Part shown: one piece after another, positions 12,771-22,990 of the stretch
How positions within the stretch are numbered: the stretch's first letter is position 1
How the letters are laid out: each line of letters starts with the position of its first letter
The notes under the pieces: model-generated
The model's input: the letters and a program-made list of their open reading frames with translations, nothing else
Told to the model about the DNA's origin: nothing
The model's database searches: none
Position numbers and translations under genes: made by a program
Origin: Bicyclus anynana
Lineage: Eukaryota > Arthropoda > Insecta > Lepidoptera > Nymphalidae
NCBI RefSeq assembly: GCF_947172395.1
Contig: NC_069100.1
Location: 9,328,109 to 9,392,108, forward strand
Length of the DNA: 64,000 bases
Reading direction: 5' to 3'

Positions 12771-12775
12771 TTTTT

Positions 12776-12957
12776 AGGTGCTGGAATGGCGACCCCGCAC
12801 CGGAAAGCGCAGTGTTGGTCGACCCTCCCTTTATGGCCAGGGGACATCAAGCGAGTCGCAGGGAGCCATTGGAAAATGGCGGCTCGAGACCGTTGTTTTT
12901 GGAAGACCATCCAAGGCCTTTGTCCAGCAGTGGACGTCCATCGGCTGATAAGGATTA
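12776..12957 (+). mobile_element. RTE-type LINE relic, 3' end
   Basis: Reads GGTGCTGGAATGGCGACCCC, CCGGAAAGCGCAGTGTTGG, CATCAAGCGAGTCGCAGGGA and CCAGCAGTGGACGTCCATCG, ending in GCTGATAAGGATTAATGAATAATGA. This encodes the VLEWRPRTGKRSVGR ... QQWTSIG end of RTE-like reverse transcriptases, broken by frameshifts. Only the last ~60 codons survive. Other relics are at 344, 22568, 26648 and 34705. Confidence 0.75.
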
Positions 12958-13273
12958 ATGAATAATGAAAAAGTATTCTGAAATCGCTGTGCTCTTATAA
13001 CTTATGCTGTACACGTAGATGTTCCGGACAGATAATCGAAAATAGTACACTATCCGCGCATCTGAGCTTGTCGACTGAAGATACTGACTATGTAAACCAC
13101 TATGTATACATATAACGTTCACACTATACATATATACATATTTAGCACGAGCAGGTTCTACGTTCGAATACCAGTTCACATTAATTTACATTTTCGAAAT
13201 TAGCTCAGCCCTGAATTCTGTAACATCGTTCGTTTCCATGGCAACTTCATTGTTTGTGACATTTTAATTTTGA

Positions 13274-13595
13274 CATCCTCCGTGGCGCAGTGGTGTGCGC
13301 GGTGGATTTATAAGACGGAGGTCCTGGGTACGATCCCCAGCTGGGACGACTGAGGTTTTCTTAATTGGTCCAGGTCTGTCTGGTGGGAGGCTTTGGCCGT
13401 GGCTATTTACCACCCTACCGACAAAGACGTACCGCCAAGCGATTTAACGTTCCGGTACGATATCGTGTAGAAACCGAAAGGGGTGTGGATTTTCATCTTC
13501 TTTCAAACAAGTTAGCCCGCTTCCATCTTAGATTGCATCATCACTTACCATCAGGTGAGATTGTAATCAAGGGCTAACTTGTAAAGAAAAAAAAA
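13274..13595 (+). mobile_element. SINE-A, tRNA-derived, full length
   Basis: The tRNA-like head has CCTCCGTGGCGCAGTGGTGT (A box) and GGTCCTGGGTACGATCCCCA (B box, slightly mutated). The body has AATTGGTCCAGGTCTGTCTGG, GACAAAGACGTACCGCCAAG, GTAGAAACCGAAAGGGGTGT and CATCACTTACCATCAGGTGA, and ends AGGGCTAACTTGTAAAG plus poly-A. Relatives lie at 24082 (-, headless), 32767 (-, full) and 58526 (+, full). Confidence 0.85.
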
Positions 13596-13956
13596 TCGAA
13601 TAAAACGTGTAGCCGAAAACCCACCATCCCATGGCCGACCCGACTTCGCAGTCATACGGGCCGAATCAGTGGGAGGGTTGGCATTCTCTTGCTCTTCACA
13701 TTTTCCCCGGCCGCCTTCTTGACTCCCTACAAATTCTTTATTCTTCGTCCTTGTCCCTATAATCGCTTTCTCCCCCTTCTGGGGCAGCAACACTACTAAA
13801 CATGTAGGCGAAGAGTTCGTCGACGAGTGTAAAATAGCGAAATCGCCAAGTCTTGTCTAGTGGTAGGCTCCGGTCCTGACAAGTTACCCTGGAAAGTACG
13901 TACCACGTGACAATTTAGCTATTAGATAGAAGCAGGCGTTACTTTGCGGCAGTTCA
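13596..13956 (-). repeat. possible LINE-derived repeat segment
   Basis: A - strand frame (13551-13793) reads PTDSARMTAKSGRPWDGGFS and runs into the SINE-A tail. The DNA (CCCATGGCCGACCCGACTTC, CAGTCATACGGGCCGAATCA) is more GC-rich than its surroundings and resembles dispersed lepidopteran retroposon sequence. I cannot assign a family. There is no evidence for a host gene. Confidence 0.35.
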
Positions 13957-14288
13957 TCATGATTATATCATCAACCCATATTCGGCTCACTGCTGAGCTC
14001 GAGTCTCCTCTCAGAATGAGAGGGGTTAGGCCAATAGTCTACCACGCTGGCCCAATGCGGATTGGCAGACTTCACACACGCAGAGAATTAAGATAATTCT
14101 CTGGTATGCAGGTTTCCTCACGATGTTTTCCTTCACCGATTGAGACACATGATATTCAATTTCTTAAAATGCACACAACTGAAAAGTTGGAGGTGCATGC
14201 CCCGGACCGGATTCGAACCCACACCCTCCGGAATCGGAGGCAGAGGTCATATCCACTGGGCTATCACGGCTCTATCTCATGATTATAT
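13957..14288 (-). mobile_element. SINE-B with 12-bp target duplication
   Basis: A full-length SINE-B on the - strand: tRNA-like head at the right (about 14200-14272, CACTGGGCTATCACGGC on the + strand), 3' end at the left (CAACCCATATTCGGCTCA). A perfect direct repeat, TCATGATTATAT, flanks it at 13957-13968 and 14277-14288. It is closely similar to the copies at 1567 and 46422. Confidence 0.85.
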
Positions 14289-15044
14289 ATAATGATTTAT
14301 TTATTTTGCTATCCTCCGCGAAAAGCCGACGAATACATGCAATTTGCAACACTTGCAAACTTTGCAATTGCTCGTTGCAGAGTCAACATCTCCTGAGGAT
14401 GCTCCGGTTTCGGAGTGAAACGTACGTAGAGAGTATTTTGTCGGACCTTGGTGACGTTGACGTTGAATTTAGCGTTCAAAATCAAACCAACCCTCGCTAT
14501 AGTCGAAAAAGCAAACATATACACACAATAAGAACAACAATTATGAGACGAATATCTTAGCATTCCATGGATACACCGTGCAGGTGCAGAGTCCATCATA
14601 TGGCAGAGAAAAAATCTCCCAGAGAAAAAAAGAGCCCGAGACTTGCGTACGCGTGATACATACTTAATACGTGTATAATTCTTGTAATAACACAACGTAC
14701 AGAGAACTCAGCAAAGAATACGAGTCAATTTAAACAAAAATAAATCGCGCGCGTTCCCCAGCATCCTTTTGGCTGCAATTCTCACCGATAAAAGCACCGC
14801 GGAGCATTTAAAGGATGCTAGAGACTTCGATGTTAGAGCATGCTCGAGCATCCGCAGTAAGACGAGTGTTGCTTGCTTTAGTTTTGAACCATAAATCATC
14901 GCCAATAAGGCTAAATATTGAGTGGCTTCAAAAAAGCGAGTTTTTTTCGTTTGCACTAACTTTGAGAATAAGCGTTATTTGATGAATTATATTATTCATA
15001 ATAATTATCAGCCCGTTTAAACAGCCCAATACAGGGCTAAAGCT
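14289..15044. repeat. unclassified repeat-like region with open frames
   Basis: The longest frames are on the - strand: 14309-14695 (128 codons) and 14708-14956 (82 codons). Neither shows a recognisable domain. The + strand words CTCCTGAGGATGCTCCGGTTTCGGAG (about 14391) and the palindromic GAGCATGCTCGAGCATCC (about 14836) recall dispersed lepidopteran repeats. I see no splice structure or family match for a host gene. Confidence 0.35.
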
Positions 15045-15400
15045 ATAAAAATGAATCGCAAAATGCGTTGGTAAGCGCATAACTCAACAACCATTTCGCC
15101 AATTCTTTTTTTTAAATGTTCGTTGAAGTTCTAGGATGGTTTTTACGGCGAGAAAAATTTAAAAACACAAAAAAAAAATATCCTACCATACAAACAATTT
15201 GTAATAATTTGAATTTTAATATGTGTAGGGTAGGGGTAGGGTAGGAGAAGGATAGGGGTAGGATAGGGGCAGGATAGGAGTAGGGTAGGGGTAGGGTAGG
15301 GGTAGGGTAAGGGTAGGGTAGACGTAGAGTAGACGTAGGGTAGGTAAGGGTATGGAAGAAGTGCATAAAAGTCAAAGCGAAGCTTAACCGGGTCCGCTAG
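15045..15400 (+). mobile_element. Helitron-like element with GTAGGGTAGGG minisatellite
   Basis: A short GGTAGGGTAGGGGTAGGG array (15226-15350) is followed by a 3' end GGGTCCGCTAG, ending in CTAG with T next to it. The upstream part (CGCAAAATGCGTTGGTAAGC, AACCATTTCGCC) resembles the other end of related copies at 24832-25138 (inverse) and 63208-63449. The array resembles the telomere repeat TTAGG but is irregular and internal to a transposon family, so it is not a telomere relic. Confidence 0.6.
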
Positions 15401-15947
15401 TTAACTTTATAAATACCAATGTTTTTCACTCAATAAGGCAAAAAAAAGTAACGTAACGTATAAAACAATGCTACTTTTTAACACGAAATCTCTTTTACTC
15501 TGCCTAAAGAGTTCTGGTACAGTAAGTATTCTATAATCAGGCAGATGTTAGGTATATCTATCTAAAGTTGCGTCACTAATTAGTCATATAAGGTAAATTG
15601 TGATCATGCGTTAAATACCGCGCATAGTTTTTCTATTATACCAAAGTAGGTACATTGACAAATTAGTAATTAAGTCGCTTCATCACTAATTAAAATTAAA
15701 CCCGCCATCGACATACAAACAGCTAGGCTAAGTCAAAGAAACGGATTATCTCAAACGAACGCACCCCTCGCCACCAGACCTACCCCTTTGAACTACCCCT
15801 TTTATAATTCATGACCAATTAGCTGCACGCGCCCTTTCATAGCGATCTTGAATCGTTAGCGCTTCTTAATACGGTTAAATGATATCTTTATATACTGCTG
15901 ATTACAAAATAGTAAAACCGAGTGTCTGTACGTATTAAGGTCCGTTT
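15401..15947. other. intergenic, no gene seen
   Basis: AT-rich with no recognised feature. Confidence 0.4.
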
Positions 15948-16131
15948 ATATCTACAGACATTTAGCGTGCTAGACACGTGCCGTGGCAGACAAACTAATA
16001 TTCTTCCTTACAATGTTTATTGACGTATTTATATCTATCGTAACGCGGCCGCGCCGACGTTAATAAACACTGTATAGAAGAATATTATTTTGTCTGTCAC
16101 GGCACGTGTCTGGCTAAATGTCTGTAGATAT
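15948..16131. mobile_element. foldback MITE, 184 bp
   Basis: The left arm ATATCTACAGACATTTAGCG ... GACACGTGCCGTGGCAGACA pairs with the right arm TGTCTGTCACGGCACGTGTC ... CTAAATGTCTGTAGATAT. The inverted repeats are about 70 bp with some mismatches, around a GC-rich centre (AACGCGGCCGCGCCGACGTT). There is no coding capacity. The type is a snap-back non-autonomous element. Confidence 0.75.
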
Positions 16132-16246
16132 CACTCGTAAAATACGAAATTATACTAATAATAATAATATCTAGTAATCAGAAATGCGAAACGATACTAA
16201 TATTTAAAGTTCGAAATGCGAAAGTAATTGAAGTACTTAATATTGC

Positions 16247-16400
16247 AGACGCCGCGTGGTTCACGTTCCCGAAGGAATATGGGGATGAAATATAATATAA
16301 AATTAATAATAATCGTAGTCTATAGCACTCGGGGATAGTGTAGCTGCACCACAGTGAAAGAATTTTTCAAATCGGTTTAGTAGTTTCAGAGCCTATATTC
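16247..16400 (-). mobile_element. Helitron-like relic ('GACGCCGCG' family)
   Basis: Reads CAGACGCCGCGTGGTTCACG, TTCCCGAAGGAATATGGGGA, ATAGCACTCGGGGATAGTGT, TGAAAGAATTTTTCAAATCG, the degraded head of the family seen more completely at 27340, 28072, 34366 and 47767. Diverged and probably internally rearranged. Confidence 0.5.
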
Positions 16401-17814
16401 AATGTAAACAATTTTAAAGGTAACTTTTGGTTATTGTAACAGTTCATTCATCAAATCTGGGCACAGCAGTATATAACAAGGGTTTCCTAATTGAAGTTTT
16501 TTTTTAATATGCCCATGATATACCATTTCGAAATCATTATGATGAGAGCTCTTGAATTTTATACTCGGAAAAAAATTTCACCTCGCGTCTATAGGTCGTC
16601 GTGTTGTTTTTTTTTTTTACTTTACATATCTAAGAATACTTCGTTTATCAAGACGATTCTAACGATATCCTAATTACGTAAATCCGTTCAGCGGTTTGGA
16701 AGATATGAGGTAATAAAGAATATTATTTATACATACAAGATACGCGTGAAAAACATAATTCTTTTTACTATTGGGTAAAAAATGGTCGGTCTCCTTTTAG
16801 AAAAGAACCAATCTGATCGTCTGCTAGTATTATGTTGTTGATTATAAGAAATCCTGTGAATATATCAATTAAAGCTGATCGGATTGCCGCTCACGTACCC
16901 GTTAATGAATTAACTGAATTAATGAAGTTAACTGAATTACAGTTAATTGAACCCGTCGCTCTGATTACTATTCCGCGCTCGATGCCACTGAGTAATGAGA
17001 TGCTTACTGAGATAATATATAACTGGTCAAGCGCAAGCTCCATTCTACGACAATGGTTCTGTAGAAATTTTTCGTAACGTGTCTTTATGGAATATGACGT
17101 GTTATATTAAAAAACGCTTGTCTCACATAAACACAAAATCTCGTTTCACGGAGTTTGTGAACGCACTTCTCAGAAACAGCTCAGATGATTTGGATTTATA
17201 CAATTAATTTTTTTTGTATTTGTTTATGATAATGATAGTACTTTTCACCCTTATTTTAGCGTAATTTTATTATTTTTGTATGTAAGAAATTTATAGGAAG
17301 ACTCATTATATAAAACACCGGTAACCACCATCAGACTCAATCTATTCGAAATTGAATAAACAGCAGCTGTAAGGAGGACTACTAAAGGTGACAGTTTTTC
17401 CACTAGATAGCGAACCCTAAGAAGATAAATTGGAGGCTATCAAGTCTTAATTCGACCATTTTACTTATTTTTACCCATCTCAGACTTCGGACGTGACAAA
17501 TTCACTAAGCGAGAAACTTTACAATTTATCTGTTTTATACAAGTAATATCTTTCTATTACCGACTTAGATTTACAATTCTACACAATTATAAAACTGACT
17601 TCTTACATTACTGCCAAAAAAGTTCATCAAAATACAATAATTTTTAGTTTGAGCTGATCGCGGCCATTCATTTTAAAAGTCGGTTATTTAAAAAAAAGCA
17701 GGCATCTGCAGTAACAAAAACACAGCCCTGGTCGCCGTATCTCATAAGGTTTCAGATTTCCCGGCACAGTTCCAGTTAAAAAAAAAAAGTAATGAAATAA
17801 AAATCCATGCGGTT
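16401..17814. other. intergenic, no gene seen
   Basis: No recognised gene. The 81-codon frame at 16832-17077 (+) is Leu/Ile/Glu-rich (NELTELMKLTELQLIEP) because of a local GAATTAA-type repeat and has no visible family. The 60-codon frame at 16491 is background. Confidence 0.35.
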
Positions 17815-17961
17815 AGAAACTCGTTCGATACCCGCTTCACCGAGAGTATGGAGGACGGCATCTCATTCATTAAACCGCAACACTTCATATGTGAAGATAT
17901 ACACGGGGACACTTCAATATTGCGATGAGACAGGATAACTAGGACATGAAAATATCCTACT

Positions 17962-18177
17962 TCCTACTAATATTATAAACGCGAAAGTTTGTATGGATGT
18001 TTGGATGTTTGTTACTCTTTAACGCTGCTACTACTGAAGCGATTTGGCTGAAATTTGGAAATAGATTTTACTCTGCATTGACACATAGGCTACTTTTTAT
18101 CCCGAAAAAATCCATGGTTCCCGAGGGATTTGTGAAAAACTAAAATCCACGCGGACGAAGTCGAGGGTGTCCGCTAG
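17962..18177 (+). mobile_element. Helitron-like element, near full length
   Basis: Starts TCCTACTAATATTATAAACG, has GCGATTTGGCTGAAATTTGG and ACACATAGGCTACTTTTTAT, and ends GGGTGTCCGCTAG followed by T, as expected for a Helitron 3' end (CTAG|T). It lies inside the triplicated region, splitting copy 1 from its flank. Sister copies are at 31962 and 33684. Confidence 0.8.
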
Positions 18178-18309
18178 TAATATCATATTTTTCAAAAATA
18201 TTAAAATTAATATGAATGTGATTGACATATCAAGTGCTACAATATGGATCGGATTTTGGTTATTAAAGTCTATATTTATCAAATAAGGTATATATTTATA
18301 TAGTGAATG

Positions 18310-18476
18310 AACTGTGATAGCCCAGTGGATATGAACTCTGCCTCCGATTCTGGAGGGAGTGTTCGAATCCGGTCCGGGGCATGCACCTCCAACTTTTTAG
18401 TTGTGTGCTTTTTAAGAAATTAAATATCACGTGTTTAAAACGGTGAAGGAAAAACATCGTGAGGAAACCTGCACTT
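18310..18476 (+). mobile_element. SINE-B, 3'-truncated
   Basis: Starts at the tRNA-like head (ACTGTGATAGCCCAGTGGAT), keeps the B-box region (GTTCGAATCCGGTCCGGGGC) and ends shortly after GAGGAAACCTGCA. The usual 3' half is missing. Confidence 0.75.
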
Positions 18477-19560
18477 CGGTTGTTTGTAGATACGCTTAAA
18501 TCTTTTAATTTACGCAACGGATTTTAATGCGGTTAATAGTGTTTTTCAGATAGCATGGGTAGCATTCACGACGACAGTTGCCTTATGACGTCCATAATAC
18601 CCCCACCATGCTACACAAAACGAACTGTAATCTGGTTCAAAAGGAAGTTTCACATGTATAGGTTAGCATTGCTTTCCATGCAGACGAAGAAGGTAGGAAC
18701 CTAATTAGGTATAATCTAAAGGCGATTCGTTATTAAATACTATAACTAATACAACACTTCCTACTACTGAAGAATGCTGTTAGAAACTCATTCAATACAT
18801 GCTCCACTGAAGAGTATGAAGGACGGTATCTCATTCATTAAAACCGCAGCACTTCATTATGTGAAGATAGTCATTATTGCGATGACACAGGATAACTAGG
18901 ACATGAAAATATGATAAGTATCATGTTTTATAAAAACAAAAAACAAACATAATTAATTAAAAATAAAATACAGTATGTACAGATCCAATATTAATCGGAT
19001 TTATAGTTATTAAAGTGCATATTTGTCATAATATCATAGGTAGGTCTATAATACTTTGTCTCACTACTGAAAATTGCTGTTAGTCATGTTTAGGATGGTC
19101 GGGTCGCCGAAATAAAAAAGTCAGTCAGTTTGGCCTGACATTTGGGTGAACAGACCGGACAGCCTACATTATTGACAATTTTGTGTACATAAGTACTACT
19201 TTACATACATACATTAATAGGTCCGACAATTTTTTTTTGATGTAAAATCAATCACTGATGATTATTACCGTAAACTTTGTTCCCACACACACTCGTCGTT
19301 CGCTCGTTTGCGAAATGTAAAACCTAACAAAAGCCGGACACCATTTATTTCGGCCGGACACAGAATAGAAAAGCCTAACTTCGAGTATGTCCGGCTTTAT
19401 CCGGCCACCTGGCAACACTAGTCATGTTCAATACCTGCTTCACTAGAGAGTACGGATGACGATATCTCATTCATTAAACCGTAGCACTTCATATGTGAAG
19501 ATATACGAGTACACAGGGACATTTAATTATTGCGATGAGACAGGATAGTAAGTAGATAAA

Positions 19561-20893
19561 TAAATTATTTTTCAAAAATCTTCCTCACCTCAGAGCAATT
19601 AGATAAGGACTTGCCTAGCTAGACGTTAATTTTATATATCTGAGCTCGTTTTCCTCGAAAAATGGCAGACAATTTTATTCGTGAATTTTGGTGCGATACT
19701 AGACCACCACTACTCAGTTTAAAAAATATTTATTTTTAATTATGAACTAAGTTTGATAACTAGCCTATTGGCATTAAATCAATAACAACCGCATATTTCA
19801 TATAATTATGTATCATAAAACCCATTATTAATAAAAATCACAATATCAAACACGCTGGTTAGTAATTTTGACCAGTTAGCAATAGATTGATGTTGAATAC
19901 GAAATCACGTGGCTAATAGGTAGAACGTAGATTTCGTGTACATCCACTACACTTAAGTACGCCAAATTAGAAAATAGGCCATCTGGGCAGGTACCAGGTA
20001 GAAAGATAACTAAATAAAAGTTTGATAGTTTTCATATTTGTGATAATAAGTTATATCAGATCGCGCTGGGATCTTGGACCATTACTAGGTATATTCAGAG
20101 TAGGTATAGAAGCCGAGACATGAAACGACAGCGCGGCACGTACGAAACACCCCTCGCTACGTGGTCGGACTAACGAGTGCCAGAAACCTTGCTAACTGCA
20201 GCGCTATTACCGTTTGTCGTTTGTCTTTAGAAGAAAAGTCTGTGTTTTTAAGTATTTTCTTAAAATAGCTTTTGAAACTTTGCATTTAGTAAAGTATTTT
20301 TTTTGTACATCAATGTGAGATGTAGGTAATAAAACAACCATCATGTTTTTAGTTTTAACCGACTTCAAAAAAAGAACTTCTGTATTCGACCCGATCATAT
20401 TATGTAGGTGTCTTAAATATAAATTATGGATAGATTTCTCGTTAATCGCTCTCGCGTGGTCTTATAAGACCACGGATATATTAAGTACTAACGGACGCCC
20501 GCGACTTCGTTTGCCCTTAGACCTCCTTAATCCGGCCCCCTTGAAAAAATCTCACGTGATTAATGTATGCCCCCTAAGTATGTAGTGCTCGTTTAGTGGA
20601 GCATCAACTCCGTCAATAAATAATTAATTAGTATGTGAAAAGCTTTCTAATCATTTTCCCCAACCACAAATGGTTGACGCGTTAAAGCTCAAATGTCCAC
20701 ATGCAACAGTAATTGCGGACGAGTGCAATTAAAGTAATAATTCCACGTCAAATCTGGACATGTCAGTCTTATCTACAGCCGGATGGTGTCGGTGAGGTGC
20801 AATTATATCAATTAATGCAATAGTTATTTATGTATACTTTTATAAATAAACTGATAATTCAGATTTTAGAATTTAAACTATCGTGAGTGTTAT
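19561..20893. other. intergenic with two truncated repeat ends
   Basis: No gene is seen. A bare left end of the minisatellite/hairpin element (TTTTAACCGACTTCAAAAAA) sits at 20354-20375. A truncated Helitron-like end, ACGGACGCCCGCGACTTCG, begins near 20489. Frames at 20207-20398 and 20343-20585 overlap these and are not genes. Confidence 0.4.
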
Positions 20894-21055
20894 TCATATT
20901 AAATGATTATGAAACACGGCTAAAACTCACGTGATATTACGTCGGAGTATGCCCGACTAGTTTCGAACCCATACGTATGGGTTCGAAACGAGTCGGGCAT
21001 ACTCCGACGTAATATCACGTGAGTTTTAGCCGTGTTTCATAATCATTTAATATGA
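20894..21055. repeat. near-perfect 162-bp palindrome (snap-back element)
   Basis: Two 81-bp arms meet without a loop at ATAC|GTAT (20974/20975). Outward they read CATTAAATGATTATG-type sequence, AAACACGGCTAAAACTCACG and TATTACGTCGGAGTATGCCC. One mismatch (GACTAG against GACTCG) was seen by eye. No coding. Likely a recently formed or recently inserted snap-back MITE. Confidence 0.9.
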
Positions 21056-22200
21056 TAATTCAGAGGTTAGACCTAATAACCCAGATTCTTCAGACTAAGT
21101 AGTTCATTCCGTATTGAGGGGATTTTAGCCTTTTATTTAAGAAGAACAAGCCATTTGTATGAAGTCTTTTCTTTTTCCTGAAATTCTTAGTAATAGCACA
21201 AAGTTGGGAAGTTGGTGGGCCCCAGCCCCTCGGACTGTGTTAGGCCGCCAGTTCAAATCATTCGCATTAAAATTTCTGTTAATAACAGTCAAACATTATG
21301 ACAATAAGCCCGCTATCCAGGGTTGCCAACTCTCCCAGCACCATAACCGGACAAAAAAATTAATTTGGTCTTACTTTGTCAAAATAAAAAGAAACACGTT
21401 AAGTATCAATGAAAGAAATACTTTTATTAAGAAAAAAAATAAACTTAACAGATAGAAAAACCAAATATAGGAGTAGTTTTTTTTTTTAATTGTACTTGCT
21501 CTTGCTTTTAACATTTTGGACATGCGTGCTGCCAACAATTTATAGCCCCCGTCGCAAAGTGTCTACTTTTCGCTTCAAGGCTCTTTTTATCACTGTACAA
21601 AATTAATCTAAATCGATTCAGCGCTTTGACCGAGATTAAAGAAACAGATAGACTTACTAAATAAATATATATATTTCGCATTTGTATTATTTCAGTATTT
21701 CATACCTCCCCCATCTATCGAAAACTTGTCATAGCAGTCGATATAAAAACAGTTAAGTAGGTGAGGATTGGACCTCTATCGGATTTGTGTCCGCCGTAAA
21801 CCTATAACTGATGAGTCTAGTCTCAGACCAATTACCATAGGACCTGGCTCGCTACTAGGTAGACCCCTCTGTCTAAAATATATTACCACGATCTAACGTG
21901 TTTATACAAACTGCGTCTATATAATCGATGTTTCACTGTGTTAAAATTACACGTGTGTACATTACGATTTTAAATTTATAGTTGTGTGTAGTGTGAGGAC
22001 ACAGGATATATTTATTGGTGTTAAAATATATTTTGATGTGTGTGTTTGCCTCCAAACAATTTTGTTGGTGTATTTGAGTGCGATACAAGTCCACAGGTAA
22101 TTGGTCTGAGTATCTAGTGGATGAAGTTATATAATACCTACTCGTACTGGCAACTCTTTCACCAGAGCTCATATCTCACAATAACTACATTCGTGTCTCC
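21056..22200. other. intergenic, no gene seen
   Basis: No recognised gene. The 98-codon frame at 21159-21455 (+) ends in Lys/Asn-rich AT sequence and shows no domain. The 79-codon - strand frame at 21933-22172 lies in TG/CA-rich simple sequence. Confidence 0.35.
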
Positions 22201-22216
22201 AACTAAGTTAATCCGC

Positions 22217-22282
22217 TCACAGCGCCCCCGGCACGTACAGGCGCGCTCCCCCGGCGCTCCCCGGCCGGTATTCAGTAGGCAT
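22217..22282 (-). other. CpG-rich islet with possible short first exon
   Basis: A GC-rich islet (about 22205-22320, GCGCCCCCGGCACGTACAG) lies in AT-rich DNA. On the - strand an ATG opens a 21-codon frame (MPTEYRPGSAGGARLYVPG...) in which GCGCT|GTGAGC would be a good phase-2 splice donor just before the in-frame TGA. This could be a first coding exon with its promoter, or only a GC-rich regulatory patch. No homology is recognised and no partner exon was found. Confidence 0.2.
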
Positions 22283-22567
22283 TCGCAATAATAACAGCGA
22301 AATTGAAAATAACGCTCGGCTTGCGCGGATTCCTATTTTATACGACCCGATGTATCACATCAGCTAGTACCGTATCATATCCGGATTCCTGTTTTGTATG
22401 TCCGTTATTTATTATTATTACAACCTTTATTATTTAAATTGCCATGTTAGTAACTTTGTGATATTCCGCAGTTTCAGTTCCGCCAAATTCCATTCAAATC
22501 CGTTCTGCCGCGATCTGACTAGAATTTTGCGTTTACAATATTAATGGAAGTAGGAGCCAATGGACCT

Positions 22568-22720
22568 TGGAACCAAAGATGCTAGAATGGCGTCCCCGTA
22601 CTGGAAAGCGCAATGTCATTAACCCCCACTAGTTAAAGTGACGACATTAAAAGTGTCGCAGTTATTGGAATTCCCTACAAATCCAGCAAACGAATTCCTT
22701 CGGCTGATATGATCATAATC
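22568..22720 (+). mobile_element. RTE-type LINE relic, highly decayed
   Basis: Reads GATGCTAGAATGGCGTCCCC, TACTGGAAAGCGCAATGTCA and CAGCAAACGAATTCCTTCGGCTGAT, the same order as the relic at 12776, but with large losses. Too broken to be coding. Confidence 0.6.
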
Positions 22721-22767
22721 ATTATGATGAGTTGAATAGTTATATTCTTACATATCTATATAAGTTA

Positions 22768-22990
22768 AACCATCTATCGTAGATCGTTAGATGGGCCCCG
22801 AAGCGTCGCGGAATTGTCATTGGTTTCGCAAATATTGGCTTGTGTTTTTACACTTCCAAAATGATCACGAAGGCATAATTATGGAACTAAACAAGAATAA
22901 GACATTAAAATATTTTTTAGCATGCGCTTGTTGCATAACTAAGTTAAGATGTGCGTGCACGTCTTTGAGTAATGACATAACATTGTGCGT
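22768..22990 (+). repeat. dispersed repeat, copy 2 (partner at 3436)
   Basis: Shares CGTAGATCGTTAGATGGGCC, AGCGTCGCGGAATTGTCATT, GGCTTGTGTTTTTACACTTC, AGCATGCGCTTGTTGC and GAGTAATGACATAA with 3436-3725 in the same order. The 68-codon frame within it is not conserved in the partner, which argues against coding. Confidence 0.6.

Larger units (their letters stand above)
17815..19560 (+). repeat. locally triplicated ~145-bp segment
   Basis: Three direct copies at about 17815-17960, 18778-18920 and 19430-19560 share GTTAGAAACTC, GGACGGYATCTCATTCATTA, AACCGCARCACTTCATATGTGAAG and TTGCGATGAGACAGGATAAC. The first two are also followed by related DNA (GATCGGATTTTGGTTATTAAAG at about 18248 and AATCGGATTTATAGTTATTAAAG at about 18994). 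So a larger unit was duplicated and later split by a Helitron-like insertion and a SINE. Confidence 0.7.

Noticed and set aside
13274..13350. Functional tRNA gene
   Set aside because: A and B boxes are present, but the block is the head of a repeated SINE followed by a conserved body and poly-A; no proper acceptor stem. The same holds at 33020-33091, 58526 and 46422.
14309..14695. 128-codon - strand frame as a host gene
   Set aside because: No domain, no splice context, and the DNA resembles dispersed repeat sequence; kept only as an unclassified repeat region.
15226..15350. Interstitial telomere repeat
   Set aside because: Insect telomeres are TTAGG; this array is irregular TAGGG/TAGGGG and sits inside a CTAG-ended transposon found three times here.
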